From the NCBI GenBank assembly GCA_902779455.1, contig CACZBS010000007.1, forward strand, positions 62,001-126,000: a stretch of DNA of 64,000 bases. Direction: 5' to 3'. This document shows, one piece after another, positions 49,458-57,478 of the stretch. A program made the translations under genes and the position numbers. Positions within the stretch are counted from its first letter, which is position 1. Every line of letters begins with the position of its first letter. Below the pieces are notes generated by a model that saw only the letters and a list, made by a program, of their open reading frames with translations, was not told the DNA's origin and made no database searches. Source of the stretch: an uncultured Prevotellaceae bacterium (lineage in GTDB: Bacteria; Bacteroidota; Bacteroidia; Bacteroidales; Bacteroidaceae).

Positions 49458-50315
49458 ATGAACATTCTCGTCACAGGCTGTCGCGGACAGCTGGGCAACG
49501 AGCTGATGCTGATGGAAGCGCAGCATCCGGAATACAACTATTTCAATACGGACGTCGACGAGCTCGACATCACGGACAAGGCTGCCGTCGGGCGCTTTGT
49601 CGCTGACAATGCCATCGACGGCATCGTCAACTGTGCAGCCTATACGGCCGTCGACAAGGCTGAGGACAACCGGCAGCTCTGTGCTCTGCTCAACACGGCC
49701 GCACCTGCCTACCTGGCTGAGGCCATCGAGCGGCGGGGCGGATGGCTCGTCCAGATCTCCACCGACTACGTCTTCGACGGAACCAACCACGTTCCCTACG
49801 TCGAGACCGACCCCGTCAGCCCCGCCAGCACCTACGGCCGCACCAAGCTGGGCGGCGAGCAGGAGGCACGCCGGCTCTGCTCCCACACGATGATTATCCG
49901 CACCGCATGGCTCTACAGCACCTTCGGCAACAATTTCGTCAAGACGATGATCCGCCTGGGCAAGGAGCGGCCTGCACTGGGCGTCGTCTTCGACCAGATC
50001 GGCACGCCCACCTATGCGCGCGACCTGGCTGCCGCCATCTTCGCGGCCATCACGCAGGGCATACGGCCTGGCGTCTACCACTACTCCAACGAGGGCGTCA
50101 CGTCGTGGTACGACTTCACCAAGGCCATCCATCGGCTGGCTGGCATCACCGACTGCCGCGTCAGCCCCATCCACACCGCCGAATATCCCACGCCTGCCGC
50201 CCGCCCGCACTATTCCGTGCTCGACAAGACCAAGATCCGTCAGACCTACGGCCTGGAGATTCCCCACTGGGAGGACTCCCTCAGGGAATGTATCGAGAGG
50301 CTTGAAAAGGCGTAG
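49458..50315 (+). CDS. rfbD: dTDP-4-dehydrorhamnose reductase
   Basis: Last step of dTDP-L-rhamnose synthesis for surface polysaccharides. The 285-residue product is an extended SDR: GCRGQLGNEL binds NADPH (7-16), ISTDYVFDG carries Thr102, and YGRTK gives Tyr126/Lys130 of the YxxxK pair. I start it at MNILVTG; a TTG five codons earlier overlaps the previous gene and is less likely. RfbA, RfbB and RfbC are not in this window, so rhamnose synthesis genes are scattered. A strong terminator follows. Confidence 0.93.
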   Translation: MNILVTGCRGQLGNELMLMEAQHPEYNYFNTDVDELDITDKAAVGRFVADNAIDGIVNCAAYTAVDKAEDNRQLCALLNTAAPAYLAEAIERRGGWLVQISTDYVFDGTNHVPYVETDPVSPASTYGRTKLGGEQEARRLCSHTMIIRTAWLYSTFGNNFVKTMIRLGKERPALGVVFDQIGTPTYARDLAAAIFAAITQGIRPGVYHYSNEGVTSWYDFTKAIHRLAGITDCRVSPIHTAEYPTPAARPHYSVLDKTKIRQTYGLEIPHWEDSLRECIERLEKA

Positions 50316-50356
50316 GACGACTCAAAGGCTAATAAAATAAGGTACACACATATACT

Positions 50357-50396
50357 CAACGAGGTATTTCTTCCAAGCGAAAGAAATACCTCGTTG
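50357..50396 (+). terminator. Intrinsic terminator of rfbD
   Basis: CAACGAGGTATTTCTT (50357-50372) and AAGAAATACCTCGTTG (50381-50396) pair perfectly over 16 bp with an 8-nt loop. No long T run follows, but the stem is the longest perfect one in the window. Confidence 0.7.
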
Positions 50397-50437
50397 TCAG
50401 TTTATCATCACATAGAGACGTCATTAAAAACTTGCGA

Positions 50438-50512
50438 CACGACGTGACGCCATGCCGTCACGTCGTGATTTCATGCCGTCACGTCGTGGCGTCATGCCGT
50501 CACGCCGTGGCG
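50438..50512. repeat. Family B repeat array B2 (four units, overlaps a stop codon)
   Basis: Units start at 50438, 50459, 50480 and 50501, an exact 21-bp period with cores CACGACGTG, CACGTCGTG, CACGTCGTG and CACGCCGTG. The linkers vary more than in B1, but CATGCCGT is kept before each next core. The last core contains the stop codon and final two codons of the membrane protein gene on the minus strand. It lies 41 bp after the rfbD terminator. Confidence 0.9.
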
Positions 50513-51438
50513 CCACTCTCCCTGCGTCCTTCTTCGTTGGCTCTTATCGTGCCGTAGGCATAGTAGAGGGGGAAGAGCGTCGAAAGGTGGACGTAGGCTT
50601 GGATGAAGCCGCCAATGAAGAAGACGGCAAAGCTGAGCCACAAGAGTCCTTGAGGCATGCCCGGGTCGTCGCCGTTGAGAGCGCCCAGCTGAGAGCGGAT
50701 GTTGGCGGCATAGAGGATGAGGGCCGGCAGTTGGGTGATGAGAGTCAGCAGGAGCGTCGTCAGGCCAGTGATGAGTATGACGACGAACAGCAGTCCCCAA
50801 TGTCCGAGGCCGCTGAGCCAGCCGCGCAAGGGTGGGGCAGGGCTGAACCGCTCGGCGAGGATGGAGCGATAGACGGTGTAGGCCAGCGGCAGCAGAAGAA
50901 AGAGGACGGCGAGGGCGAAGACGATGCTTCCGATGAGGAGCGATGTCAGTCCTGAACGTTGTGAAAGCATGACGAGCCCGGCCGTCAGGATGCCGTAAAT
51001 CAACAGGACGACGAGCACCCACGCGACGCTGAGCACCGTCCGCCCCAGCGACGGCTTGTCGAGACGTCCCCACCAATGTGGCGGGCGGCTGACCTCGCCT
51101 GTTGCCAGGTGCTGGCGCATGGCGCTGAAGCCGCATGAGGCCAGGAACGTGGCGGCGACGACGAAGGCGAGTCCCAGCAGGACAGCGACGACCGTCGTCT
51201 GCGTCGTGAGCTGCCGCATCGTCTCCGGATCGACGATCGTCTGCAGACCCATGAGGGGTATGACGTGACTGATGTAATAGTTCGACATGGCTGCCATGGC
51301 TATGGCATAGACGACGGCCAGGGGCCACGAAGCTCTGAAGATGCGGCGGAAGACGGACGTGTAGAGCCTATAGCCACTGGCAATACATCCGCCGCTGGTG
51401 CGGGGATGCAGAGGTGATAGTTGTGTGCTTGCTTGCAT
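50500..51438 (-). CDS. Integral membrane protein of unknown function
   Basis: 312 residues with about six hydrophobic segments (for example LAVVYAIAMAAM, VVAVLLGLAFVVAATFLASC, WVLVVLLIYGILTAGLVML and LLFVVILITGLTTLLLTLI) and a cytoplasmic-looking N-terminus. No family I recognise; the amphipathic start resembles glycerophosphoryl-diester phosphodiesterase membrane-domain or DUF975-like proteins, but I cannot confirm that. It has its own promoter, divergent from the Gfo/Idh/MocA gene. The final codons and stop are part of repeat array B2, so the C-terminus may have been altered by the array. Confidence 0.75.
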   Translation of the reverse strand: MQASTQLSPLHPRTSGGCIASGYRLYTSVFRRIFRASWPLAVVYAIAMAAMSNYYISHVIPLMGLQTIVDPETMRQLTTQTTVVAVLLGLAFVVAATFLASCGFSAMRQHLATGEVSRPPHWWGRLDKPSLGRTVLSVAWVLVVLLIYGILTAGLVMLSQRSGLTSLLIGSIVFALAVLFLLLPLAYTVYRSILAERFSPAPPLRGWLSGLGHWGLLFVVILITGLTTLLLTLITQLPALILYAANIRSQLGALNGDDPGMPQGLLWLSFAVFFIGGFIQAYVHLSTLFPLYYAYGTIRANEEGRRESGATA

Positions 51439-51470
51439 ATTTCTTGTCGTTTATGATTCGTTTTGACGTG

Positions 51471-51478
51471 CAAAGATA
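51471..51478 (-). promoter_or_regulatory. -7 promoter element of the membrane protein gene
   Basis: The complementary strand reads TATCTTTG followed by CACG, 32 nt upstream of the ATG. Confidence 0.7.
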
Positions 51479-51522
51479 CAAAAAAGTTCATGGTTCATAG
51501 CTCTCGGTTCATATTTTTTTTG

Positions 51523-51530
51523 TAATTTTG
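51523..51530 (+). promoter_or_regulatory. -7 promoter element of the Gfo/Idh/MocA operon
   Basis: TAATTTTG followed by CACATTG, 34 nt upstream of the ATG at 51565; divergent from the previous element. Confidence 0.7.
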
Positions 51531-51564
51531 CACATTGTAAGCGAAAAAACAGCATCATATCGTC

Positions 51565-52548
51565 ATGAAGATACTGAAATGGGGATTCATAGGTTGCGGC
51601 GACGTCGTAGAGCATAAGAGCGGCCCTGCCTTCCAAATGGTGGAAGGGTCGACGGTGGCTGCCGTCATGAGCCGTACGGAAGCGAAGGCACGCAGCTATG
51701 CCGAACGCCATGGCATCAGCAGATGGTATACCGATGCGCAGAAGCTCATCGACGATGCCGACGTCAATGCTGTCTACGTGGCCACGCCGCCATCGAGCCA
51801 CGCCACGTTTGCCATCATGGCCATGCGGGCCGGCAAGCCTGTCTACGTGGAAAAGCCGCTGGCGGCCAGCTACGACGATTGCGCACGCATCAACTATGTC
51901 TCGGAACAGACGGGCGTGCCCTGCTTCGTGGCTTACTACAGGCGCTATCTGCCCTATTTCCGTCGAGTCAAGCAGATCATCGACGGCGGAGGCGTCGGCC
52001 AGGTCGTCGGCGTGCAGCTGCGCTTTGCCATGCCGCCACGGCCGCTCGACTATGCCCATCCTGAGAACCTGCCCTGGCGCCTGCGGCCAGAGATCAGCGG
52101 CGGAGGCTACTTCTACGACCTGGCCCCTCATCAGATCGACCTGCTCCAATGGATGTTCGGCGTCATCCTTGAGGCTCAGGGTTTCTGCGCCAACCGTGGG
52201 CATCTCTATACGGCGGAAGATTCGGTCAGTGCCGTCTTCCGTTTCGAGAACGGTGTGCCAGGTTCCGGGTCGTGGTGCTTTGTCGGACATGAGTCGGCGC
52301 AGGCCGACCGCATCCTCGTGATCGGCGAGCGTGGATCGCTGAGCTTCTCGGTGTTCAACTATGCCCCCATCGTTGTCCACACCAGCGAGGGCGAGGAGCG
52401 CATCGAGGTCGAGAATCCTGACTATGTCCAGTATCCCATCGTCAAGTGTGTCTGCGAGCACCTGCAGGGACTGGGTGTCTGCGAGTGTACCAGTGTCGAA
52501 GCCACCCCCACCAACTGGGTGCTCGACCGTATCTTAGGTAAATATTGA
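51565..52548 (+). CDS. Gfo/Idh/MocA-family oxidoreductase
   Basis: 327-residue NAD(P)-dependent dehydrogenase acting on a sugar or sugar derivative. The Rossmann domain opens WGFIGCGDVV (6-15) and contains the family signature EKPL (96-99) plus a YYRRYLPYF segment; the second domain begins near 125 and includes GGGYFYDLAPHQIDLLQWMFG with a conserved His. Substrate unknown. First gene of a same-strand run continuing with DUF4421 (4-nt gap), DUF1460 (17-bp overlap), truA and a transporter, so it may share transcription with envelope and tRNA genes. Confidence 0.9.
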   Translation: MKILKWGFIGCGDVVEHKSGPAFQMVEGSTVAAVMSRTEAKARSYAERHGISRWYTDAQKLIDDADVNAVYVATPPSSHATFAIMAMRAGKPVYVEKPLAASYDDCARINYVSEQTGVPCFVAYYRRYLPYFRRVKQIIDGGGVGQVVGVQLRFAMPPRPLDYAHPENLPWRLRPEISGGGYFYDLAPHQIDLLQWMFGVILEAQGFCANRGHLYTAEDSVSAVFRFENGVPGSGSWCFVGHESAQADRILVIGERGSLSFSVFNYAPIVVHTSEGEERIEVENPDYVQYPIVKCVCEHLQGLGVCECTSVEATPTNWVLDRILGKY

Positions 52549-52552
52549 AGCG

Positions 52553-53683
52553 ATGATGCGTACGTGGCTGGCTATCATTGTGTTGTGGATTGGTGTGACA
52601 ACTAGTCTTGCAGCCTCTCGGCCTGACTCCACAGCGACACCAGCGGACACGACAGCCGTCAGCCAGCCCCAGCGGAAGCTCAGCCTCCTGCGACGCATCA
52701 TCCGCGGATTCGACCGGCTGGACAAGCGCTACATTGAGCCGCAGCATTACATCTTCACCGTCATGCTGCAGACGACTCATACCTACGACCGCTACACGCT
52801 CAGCGGAGCGGGCAGCGATGCCCAGACAATGACCTTTGCACCCGACATGAACCTGAGGGTGGGGCCCTATGTAGGCTGGAAGTGGTTCTTTGCAGGCTAC
52901 ACGTTCAAACTGGGCAACATCAACCTGGCTGACGTCAAGCAGGAGATCGACCTCAGTGTCTACAGCTCGCAGATCGGCGTCGACCTGTTCTATCGCCGTA
53001 CGGGCAACAACTATAAGATCCGCAACGCTCACCTGACCATGCGCCGATGGGACGCCGCCCTCGACGGCGCCTCGTTCAGCGGGCTGAAGGCCGGCATTAC
53101 GGGCCTGAACGTCTACTACATCTTCAACCACGGCCGTTTCTCTTATCCGGCTGCCTTCGCACAGAGCACCATCCAGAAGGTCAGCTGCGGGTCGCCACTG
53201 GCCGGCATCGGCTACACACGTCAGTCGCTCTCGCTCGATCATCAGCGGTTGCAGGAGCTGATCGACGAGCGCATGGGGTCGCATACCGTTGCACTCGACT
53301 CAGGACTGATGTTCCGCTCAGTGAAGTATGACGACTTCAGCGTCTCGGGCGGCTACGCCTACAACTGGGTGCTCCACAAGAACTGGCTCTTTGCCGCCAG
53401 CGGGCAGGTGGCGGTCGCCTACAAACGGTCGGTCGGCGACGTGGCGGAGAATCCTCGTGAGGACTTCAGCTTCAACAACTTCAACCTCGACATGATCGGG
53501 CGTTTCGGACTCGTCTACAACTGCATGCGATGGTATGCAGGCGCCAGTGTCATCCTGCATAGCTACAACTACCACAAGCCGCGCTTCTCGACCAACAACA
53601 CGTTTGGATCGATGAATGCCTACATCGGCTATAACTTCGGATTGAAAAAGAAATATCGTAAACATCATGAAACGACTTATTAG
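52553..53683 (+). CDS. DUF4421-family outer membrane protein
   Basis: 376 residues with a signal peptide (MMRTWLAIIVLWIGVTTSLAA) and a beta-strand pattern typical of a membrane barrel (for example LRVGPYVGWKWFFAGYTFKL, SVSGGYAYNWVLHKNWLFAASGQVAVAY and NAYIGYNFGLK). It belongs to the Bacteroidota family DUF4421, function unknown. Residues 25-40 are Thr/Pro/Ala-rich. Its 3' end overlaps the next gene by 17 bp, suggesting coupled expression with the DUF1460 cell-wall enzyme. Confidence 0.82.
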   Translation: MMRTWLAIIVLWIGVTTSLAASRPDSTATPADTTAVSQPQRKLSLLRRIIRGFDRLDKRYIEPQHYIFTVMLQTTHTYDRYTLSGAGSDAQTMTFAPDMNLRVGPYVGWKWFFAGYTFKLGNINLADVKQEIDLSVYSSQIGVDLFYRRTGNNYKIRNAHLTMRRWDAALDGASFSGLKAGITGLNVYYIFNHGRFSYPAAFAQSTIQKVSCGSPLAGIGYTRQSLSLDHQRLQELIDERMGSHTVALDSGLMFRSVKYDDFSVSGGYAYNWVLHKNWLFAASGQVAVAYKRSVGDVAENPREDFSFNNFNLDMIGRFGLVYNCMRWYAGASVILHSYNYHKPRFSTNNTFGSMNAYIGYNFGLKKKYRKHHETTY

Positions 53684-54506
53684 TTCACTTTTGCTGCTCC
53701 TTGCCGTCGCCTGTGGCCTGAACGCCAAGACGACTTATACGCGCGTGGACAGCCTCACCGTCGTCAGGTTGCTCAGCGAAGCGCCTGGTGCTGACCCGCT
53801 CTGGCTGGCTCGCCAGCTGAAGGGCCGCCCTTACGTGGCTCATACGCTCGAGGTGAATGATCGCGAACAGCTCGTCGTCAACACGCGTCAGCTGGATTGC
53901 ACGACGCTTGTCGAGACTGTCGCCGCCCTGGCAATATGCGTAAAAGAAAAGAAACGAGACTTTTGCTCTTTTTGTCAGGTTCTGAGGGTGTTACGATATC
54001 GCGACGGTCGCATTGACGGCTATCCGAGCCGCCTCCACTACTTCACCGACTGGATTGAAGACAATGCCCGCATGGGGCTTGTCAAGGAGGTTAGTTCAGA
54101 GGGGAAACCCTTCACCGCCGTACAGACTGTCAGCGTCAGCTTTATGAGTCGCCATCCCGAAGCCTACAAGGCCCTCAAGGCCAGGCCCGAGCTGGTGAAG
54201 GTCATCGCCCGCCAGGAGAAACAGCTGACAGGGCGCCGCTATCGCTATATTCCCAAGGAGGCCGTGAAGGACACGAAGGCGCTGCGCGAGGCAGTCAAGG
54301 ACGGCGACATCCTGGCGATCACCACGTCGAAGCAGGGCCTCGACATCGCCCACCTCGGCTTTGCCGTCTGGCGACAGGACGGCTTGCATCTGCTCAATGC
54401 CTCGCAACTGCATAAGAAGGTCGTCGAGGAGCCGATGACGCTGGGGCAGTATCTTGCGAAGCATCCCACGTTTACGGGCATCCGCGTCGTGAGGTTAAAC
54501 CTTTGA
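53667..54506 (+). CDS. DUF1460 N-acetylmuramoyl-L-alanine amidase-like protein
   Basis: 279 residues with a signal sequence (1-20); a lipobox-like AVAC at 13-16 leaves open whether it is a lipoprotein. DUF1460 proteins have an NlpC/P60-like cysteine peptidase fold and act on peptidoglycan fragments. The catalytic pair is visible as Cys78 (QLDCTTLVE) and His229 (DIAHLGFAVW). Overlap with the DUF4421 gene and short spacing to truA indicate an operon. A role in muropeptide recycling is inferred from the family. Confidence 0.87.
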   Translation: MKRLISSLLLLLAVACGLNAKTTYTRVDSLTVVRLLSEAPGADPLWLARQLKGRPYVAHTLEVNDREQLVVNTRQLDCTTLVETVAALAICVKEKKRDFCSFCQVLRVLRYRDGRIDGYPSRLHYFTDWIEDNARMGLVKEVSSEGKPFTAVQTVSVSFMSRHPEAYKALKARPELVKVIARQEKQLTGRRYRYIPKEAVKDTKALREAVKDGDILAITTSKQGLDIAHLGFAVWRQDGLHLLNASQLHKKVVEEPMTLGQYLAKHPTFTGIRVVRLNL

Positions 54507-54520
54507 AAGAAATTGACGAT

Positions 54521-55249
54521 ATGAGATATTTCATCACTTTGAGCTACGACGGCACGCGCTACCATGGGTGGCAGGTGCAGCCGAACGGCATCTCGGTGCA
54601 AGGGGAGCTGCAACGCGGGTTGTCGCTGCTTTTCAGGGACGACCTGCAGGTGACGGGTGCCGGACGGACGGATGCTGGCGTGCATGCCAGCATGATGGTG
54701 GCTCACTTCGACACGGATCGCGAGGTGGACTGTCGGCAACTGGCCTACAAGCTCAACAGGCTGCTGCCTCACGACATAGCCATCAGTAAGGTGGAGCCCG
54801 TCCGTGACTACCTGCACGCCCGTTTCTCGGCCACACGTCGCACTTATCATTATTTTGTCCATACGCACAAGGATCCCTTCCTGCGCCATTACTCTTGCGA
54901 GCTCCACTATCCGCTCGACTTCGCCCAGATGAACGAGGCTGCTTCCCTGCTCCTGACATATGAAGACTTCGGCGCTTTCTGCAAGAGTCATGCCGACGTG
55001 AAGACGACGCTGTGCCACGTGACGAAGGCTGAGTGGACAGAGATGTCGTCGGGCCAGTGGCGCTTCGAAATCACAGCCAACCGATTCCTTCGCAACATGG
55101 TGCGCGCCGTCGTGGGCACCCTCATCGAGGTTGGACGCGGCCGCATGACGGTTGATGATTTCCGGAAAGTGATAGAAGGCAAACGTCGTACGGAGGCTGG
55201 GGAATCGATGCCCGCCAACGCTTTGTTCCTGGTTGATATCCGTTATTAG
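54521..55249 (+). CDS. truA: tRNA pseudouridine synthase A
   Basis: Makes pseudouridine at positions 38-40 of tRNA anticodon arms. The 242-residue product starts MRYFITLSYDG and contains GRTDAGVHA with the catalytic Asp51, followed by the second half with RFEITANRFLRNMVRAVVGTL. The frame is open for six more codons upstream (TTG at 54503), but these overlap the preceding gene. The transporter gene follows 5 nt downstream. Confidence 0.95.
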   Translation: MRYFITLSYDGTRYHGWQVQPNGISVQGELQRGLSLLFRDDLQVTGAGRTDAGVHASMMVAHFDTDREVDCRQLAYKLNRLLPHDIAISKVEPVRDYLHARFSATRRTYHYFVHTHKDPFLRHYSCELHYPLDFAQMNEAASLLLTYEDFGAFCKSHADVKTTLCHVTKAEWTEMSSGQWRFEITANRFLRNMVRAVVGTLIEVGRGRMTVDDFRKVIEGKRRTEAGESMPANALFLVDIRY

Positions 55250-55254
55250 AATCT

Positions 55255-56172
55255 ATGGTCTGGTTAATATTAGCTTTTCTTTCGGCCGCCTTCCTCGGCC
55301 TTTACGATGCGCTGAAGAAGCAGGCTCTCAAGGCCAACGCCGTCATTCCCGTCCTCTTCCTCAATACGCTCATTTGCTCGCTGATCTTCCTGCCCTGCAT
55401 CGTGCTCTCGGCACAGACCAGCCTGCTCGACGGCAGCATCTTCAAGGTCGGACAGGGAGGATGGGATATGCATCGCTACATCGTGCTCAAGGCCGTCATC
55501 GTGCTGGCCTCGTGGGTGCTCGGCTATTTTGGCATGAAGCACCTGCCGCTGACTATTGTGGGGCCTATCAATGCGACGCGGCCCGTCATGGTGCTCGTCG
55601 GCGCCCTGCTGTTCTTTGGCGAACGGCTCAACGCGTGGCAATGGGTGGGCGTCCTGCTGGCCGTCGCCTCGTTTCTCCTGCTCAGCCGTAGCGGTCGCAA
55701 GGAGGGTATTGACTTCCGTCACGACCACTGGATATACATGATTGTCGGCGCAGCCTTGCTTGGGGCCATTAGCGGTCTCTACGACAAATACCTCATGGCT
55801 CCAGTGAGCGAGGGCGGGGTAGGGCTCGACCGCATGATGGTCCAGTCGTGGTACAACGTCTACCAGTGTGCGATGATGCTCGTCATGCTCCTGTTGCTAT
55901 GGTGGCCCATCCGCCGCCATCAGCCCTTCCACTGGTCGTGGGCCATCATTGGAGTGAGCATCTTTCTCTCTGCGGCCGACTTCCTCTACTTCTACGCCCT
56001 GTCGCTTCCGTCGGCCATGATCAGCATCGTCTCGATGGTGCGCCGTGGTAGCGTCGTCGTTTCGTTCCTCTGCGGGGCTCTGTTCTTCCACGAGAAAAAT
56101 CTCAAGGCAAAGGCCTTCGACTTGGCCCTCGTCCTGCTCGGCATGTTTTTCCTCTACATCGGCAGCCGATAG
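55255..56172 (+). CDS. EamA/DMT-family transporter
   Basis: 305-residue inner membrane protein with about ten hydrophobic segments arranged as two EamA repeats (about 1-140 and 155-305). The first repeat contains YFGMKHLPLTIVGPINATRPVMV; the second contains ADFLYFYALSLPSAMISIVSMVRRGSVVVSFLCG, typical of drug/metabolite exporters. Substrate unknown. Last gene of the run that begins with the Gfo/Idh/MocA gene; downstream lies an inverted repeat (GCAAACTTTTGCG at 56183 with GCGAAAAGTTTGC at 56227) in front of the next promoter. Confidence 0.87.
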   Translation: MVWLILAFLSAAFLGLYDALKKQALKANAVIPVLFLNTLICSLIFLPCIVLSAQTSLLDGSIFKVGQGGWDMHRYIVLKAVIVLASWVLGYFGMKHLPLTIVGPINATRPVMVLVGALLFFGERLNAWQWVGVLLAVASFLLLSRSGRKEGIDFRHDHWIYMIVGAALLGAISGLYDKYLMAPVSEGGVGLDRMMVQSWYNVYQCAMMLVMLLLLWWPIRRHQPFHWSWAIIGVSIFLSAADFLYFYALSLPSAMISIVSMVRRGSVVVSFLCGALFFHEKNLKAKAFDLALVLLGMFFLYIGSR

Positions 56173-56182
56173 ACGCTCGTTT

Positions 56183-56239
56183 GCAAACTTTTGCGAACTA
56201 AAACTCTAAAAGCGAACTATTGCGAAGCGAAAAGTTTGC
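56183..56239. repeat. Inverted repeat upstream of the membrane-anchored regulator gene
   Basis: GCAAACTTTTGCG (56183-56195) and GCGAAAAGTTTGC (56227-56239) are inverted copies with one mismatch, 31 bp apart. It ends 20 bp before the -7 box. It could be an operator or a terminator hairpin of the transporter gene. Confidence 0.55.
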
Positions 56240-56258
56240 ATGGTTCGTTTTTTTGTGC

Positions 56259-56266
56259 TATCTTTG
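56259..56266 (+). promoter_or_regulatory. -7 promoter element of the membrane-anchored regulator gene
   Basis: TATCTTTG, then only CAAC before the ATG at 56271. Transcription would start at or next to the start codon. Confidence 0.6.
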
Positions 56267-56270
56267 CAAC

Positions 56271-56954
56271 ATGAACGAACAGTTGCTCACCATATTGACT
56301 CAACGTGAGGCTTTTCTGCTGGCCTTCTCTGTCATCACCTATGCAGTGCTCTTCTGGGTGACGATTCAGAACAGCCGTCGGAAGATTCTGCTGCTCCGTC
56401 AGCGTTTAGACAAGGTCCGCGCGATGCAGGAGCAACAGGAGCAGCAGAGCCAGCAGCACATTGAGCAGAACCGTCGCAAGATAGCCGAGTTGGAGAGCCT
56501 GCTCAGGAAGCTGGGTGATGAGAACTCGGTGTTGCGCCTGGAACTGGAGGAGCGCAAGGCGCGGCTCGACTATGCCAACAAGATGGCACTCATTGAGCGC
56601 GAGAAACGCCAACAGGCGGACACGACATTGATGGGTAGCGACGTACTGCTGAAAGTGAAACGACAGATAGCAGAAGGGCGTCCCCTGGGCGAGGAGGACT
56701 GGCAGCGGCTGACGGAACTTGTCAACCAACTCTACACGGGGTTCACCTCGAAGCTATATGAGCTTTATCCCATGAGCGAGCAGGACTTGCGCGTCTGTCT
56801 CTTAATAAAGGTCCGCGTGCAGCCGAAGGATATCGCCACGCTGACGGCTCACTCAAAGGAGAGTGTGGCCTCGACTCGGAGCCGGCTCTACCATAAGGTG
56901 TTCGGACGTAAAGGGTCGACGCGTGAATGGGACGAGTTTATATTACAGATGTAA
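56271..56954 (+). CDS. Membrane-anchored coiled-coil protein with LuxR/HTH-like C-terminus
   Basis: 227 residues. One transmembrane segment (about 14-32), a long coiled coil rich in Gln and Glu (about 38-125), then a C-terminal region: MSEQDLRVCLLIKVRVQPKDIATLTAHSKESVASTRSRLYHKVF. This matches the HTH domain seen at the end of Bacteroidota TPR-type membrane regulators. The usual sensory TPR domain is missing, so this is a minimal version: anchor, coiled coil and DNA-binding head. Target genes unknown. The ATG lies 4 nt from the -7 box. NfeD and SPFH genes follow. Confidence 0.72.
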   Translation: MNEQLLTILTQREAFLLAFSVITYAVLFWVTIQNSRRKILLLRQRLDKVRAMQEQQEQQSQQHIEQNRRKIAELESLLRKLGDENSVLRLELEERKARLDYANKMALIEREKRQQADTTLMGSDVLLKVKRQIAEGRPLGEEDWQRLTELVNQLYTGFTSKLYELYPMSEQDLRVCLLIKVRVQPKDIATLTAHSKESVASTRSRLYHKVFGRKGSTREWDEFILQM

Positions 56955-56987
56955 AGACTAAAAAGATATTTAAAAAAAATTACGACT

Positions 56988-57443
56988 ATGATAGAGTATT
57001 TAGCAGCCAACATGTGGCAGGTATGGGCCGTAGTGGCCATACTGGGCCTGATTCTCGAGCTTAGCTCGGGCGACTTCTTTATCATCTGCTTTTCCATCGG
57101 AGCCTGTGCCTCAGCCATTGTGTCGCCCTTCGCGGGCATCTATGTCCAGCTGGCTGTCTTCGCGGCCGTCACCGCCTTCAGCATCTTCCAGGTGCGCCCC
57201 TTCGCTCTGCGCTATCTGCACCGGGCCGACGAGGACCGCGTCAGCAACGCCGACGCGCTGATCGGGCAGACGGGATTCGTCAGCGAGACCGTCCGTGCCG
57301 ACGGATTCGGCCGCGTGGCCATAGGCGGCGACGACTGGAAAGCCGTTACCCGTGAAGGCCACGACATACCCGTGGGCACCCATGTGCGCGTCGTCGACCG
57401 CGAGAGTATCATCATCACCGTCGAGGTCATTGACAAGCGATAA
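56988..57443 (+). CDS. NfeD-family membrane protein
   Basis: 151 residues. Two or three N-terminal hydrophobic segments (about 10-75) followed by an OB-fold domain (about 85-148: GQTGFVSETVRADGFGRVAIGGDDWKAV), the layout of the short NfeD proteins. NfeD genes are regularly paired with SPFH/stomatin genes, and here the SPFH gene follows 35 nt downstream. Probable partner in membrane microdomain organisation. It lacks the N-terminal protease domain of long NfeD proteins. Confidence 0.9.
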   Translation: MIEYLAANMWQVWAVVAILGLILELSSGDFFIICFSIGACASAIVSPFAGIYVQLAVFAAVTAFSIFQVRPFALRYLHRADEDRVSNADALIGQTGFVSETVRADGFGRVAIGGDDWKAVTREGHDIPVGTHVRVVDRESIIITVEVIDKR

Positions 57444-57478
57444 GAAAACTTCAAACATCATAACTAACATTATTCATT

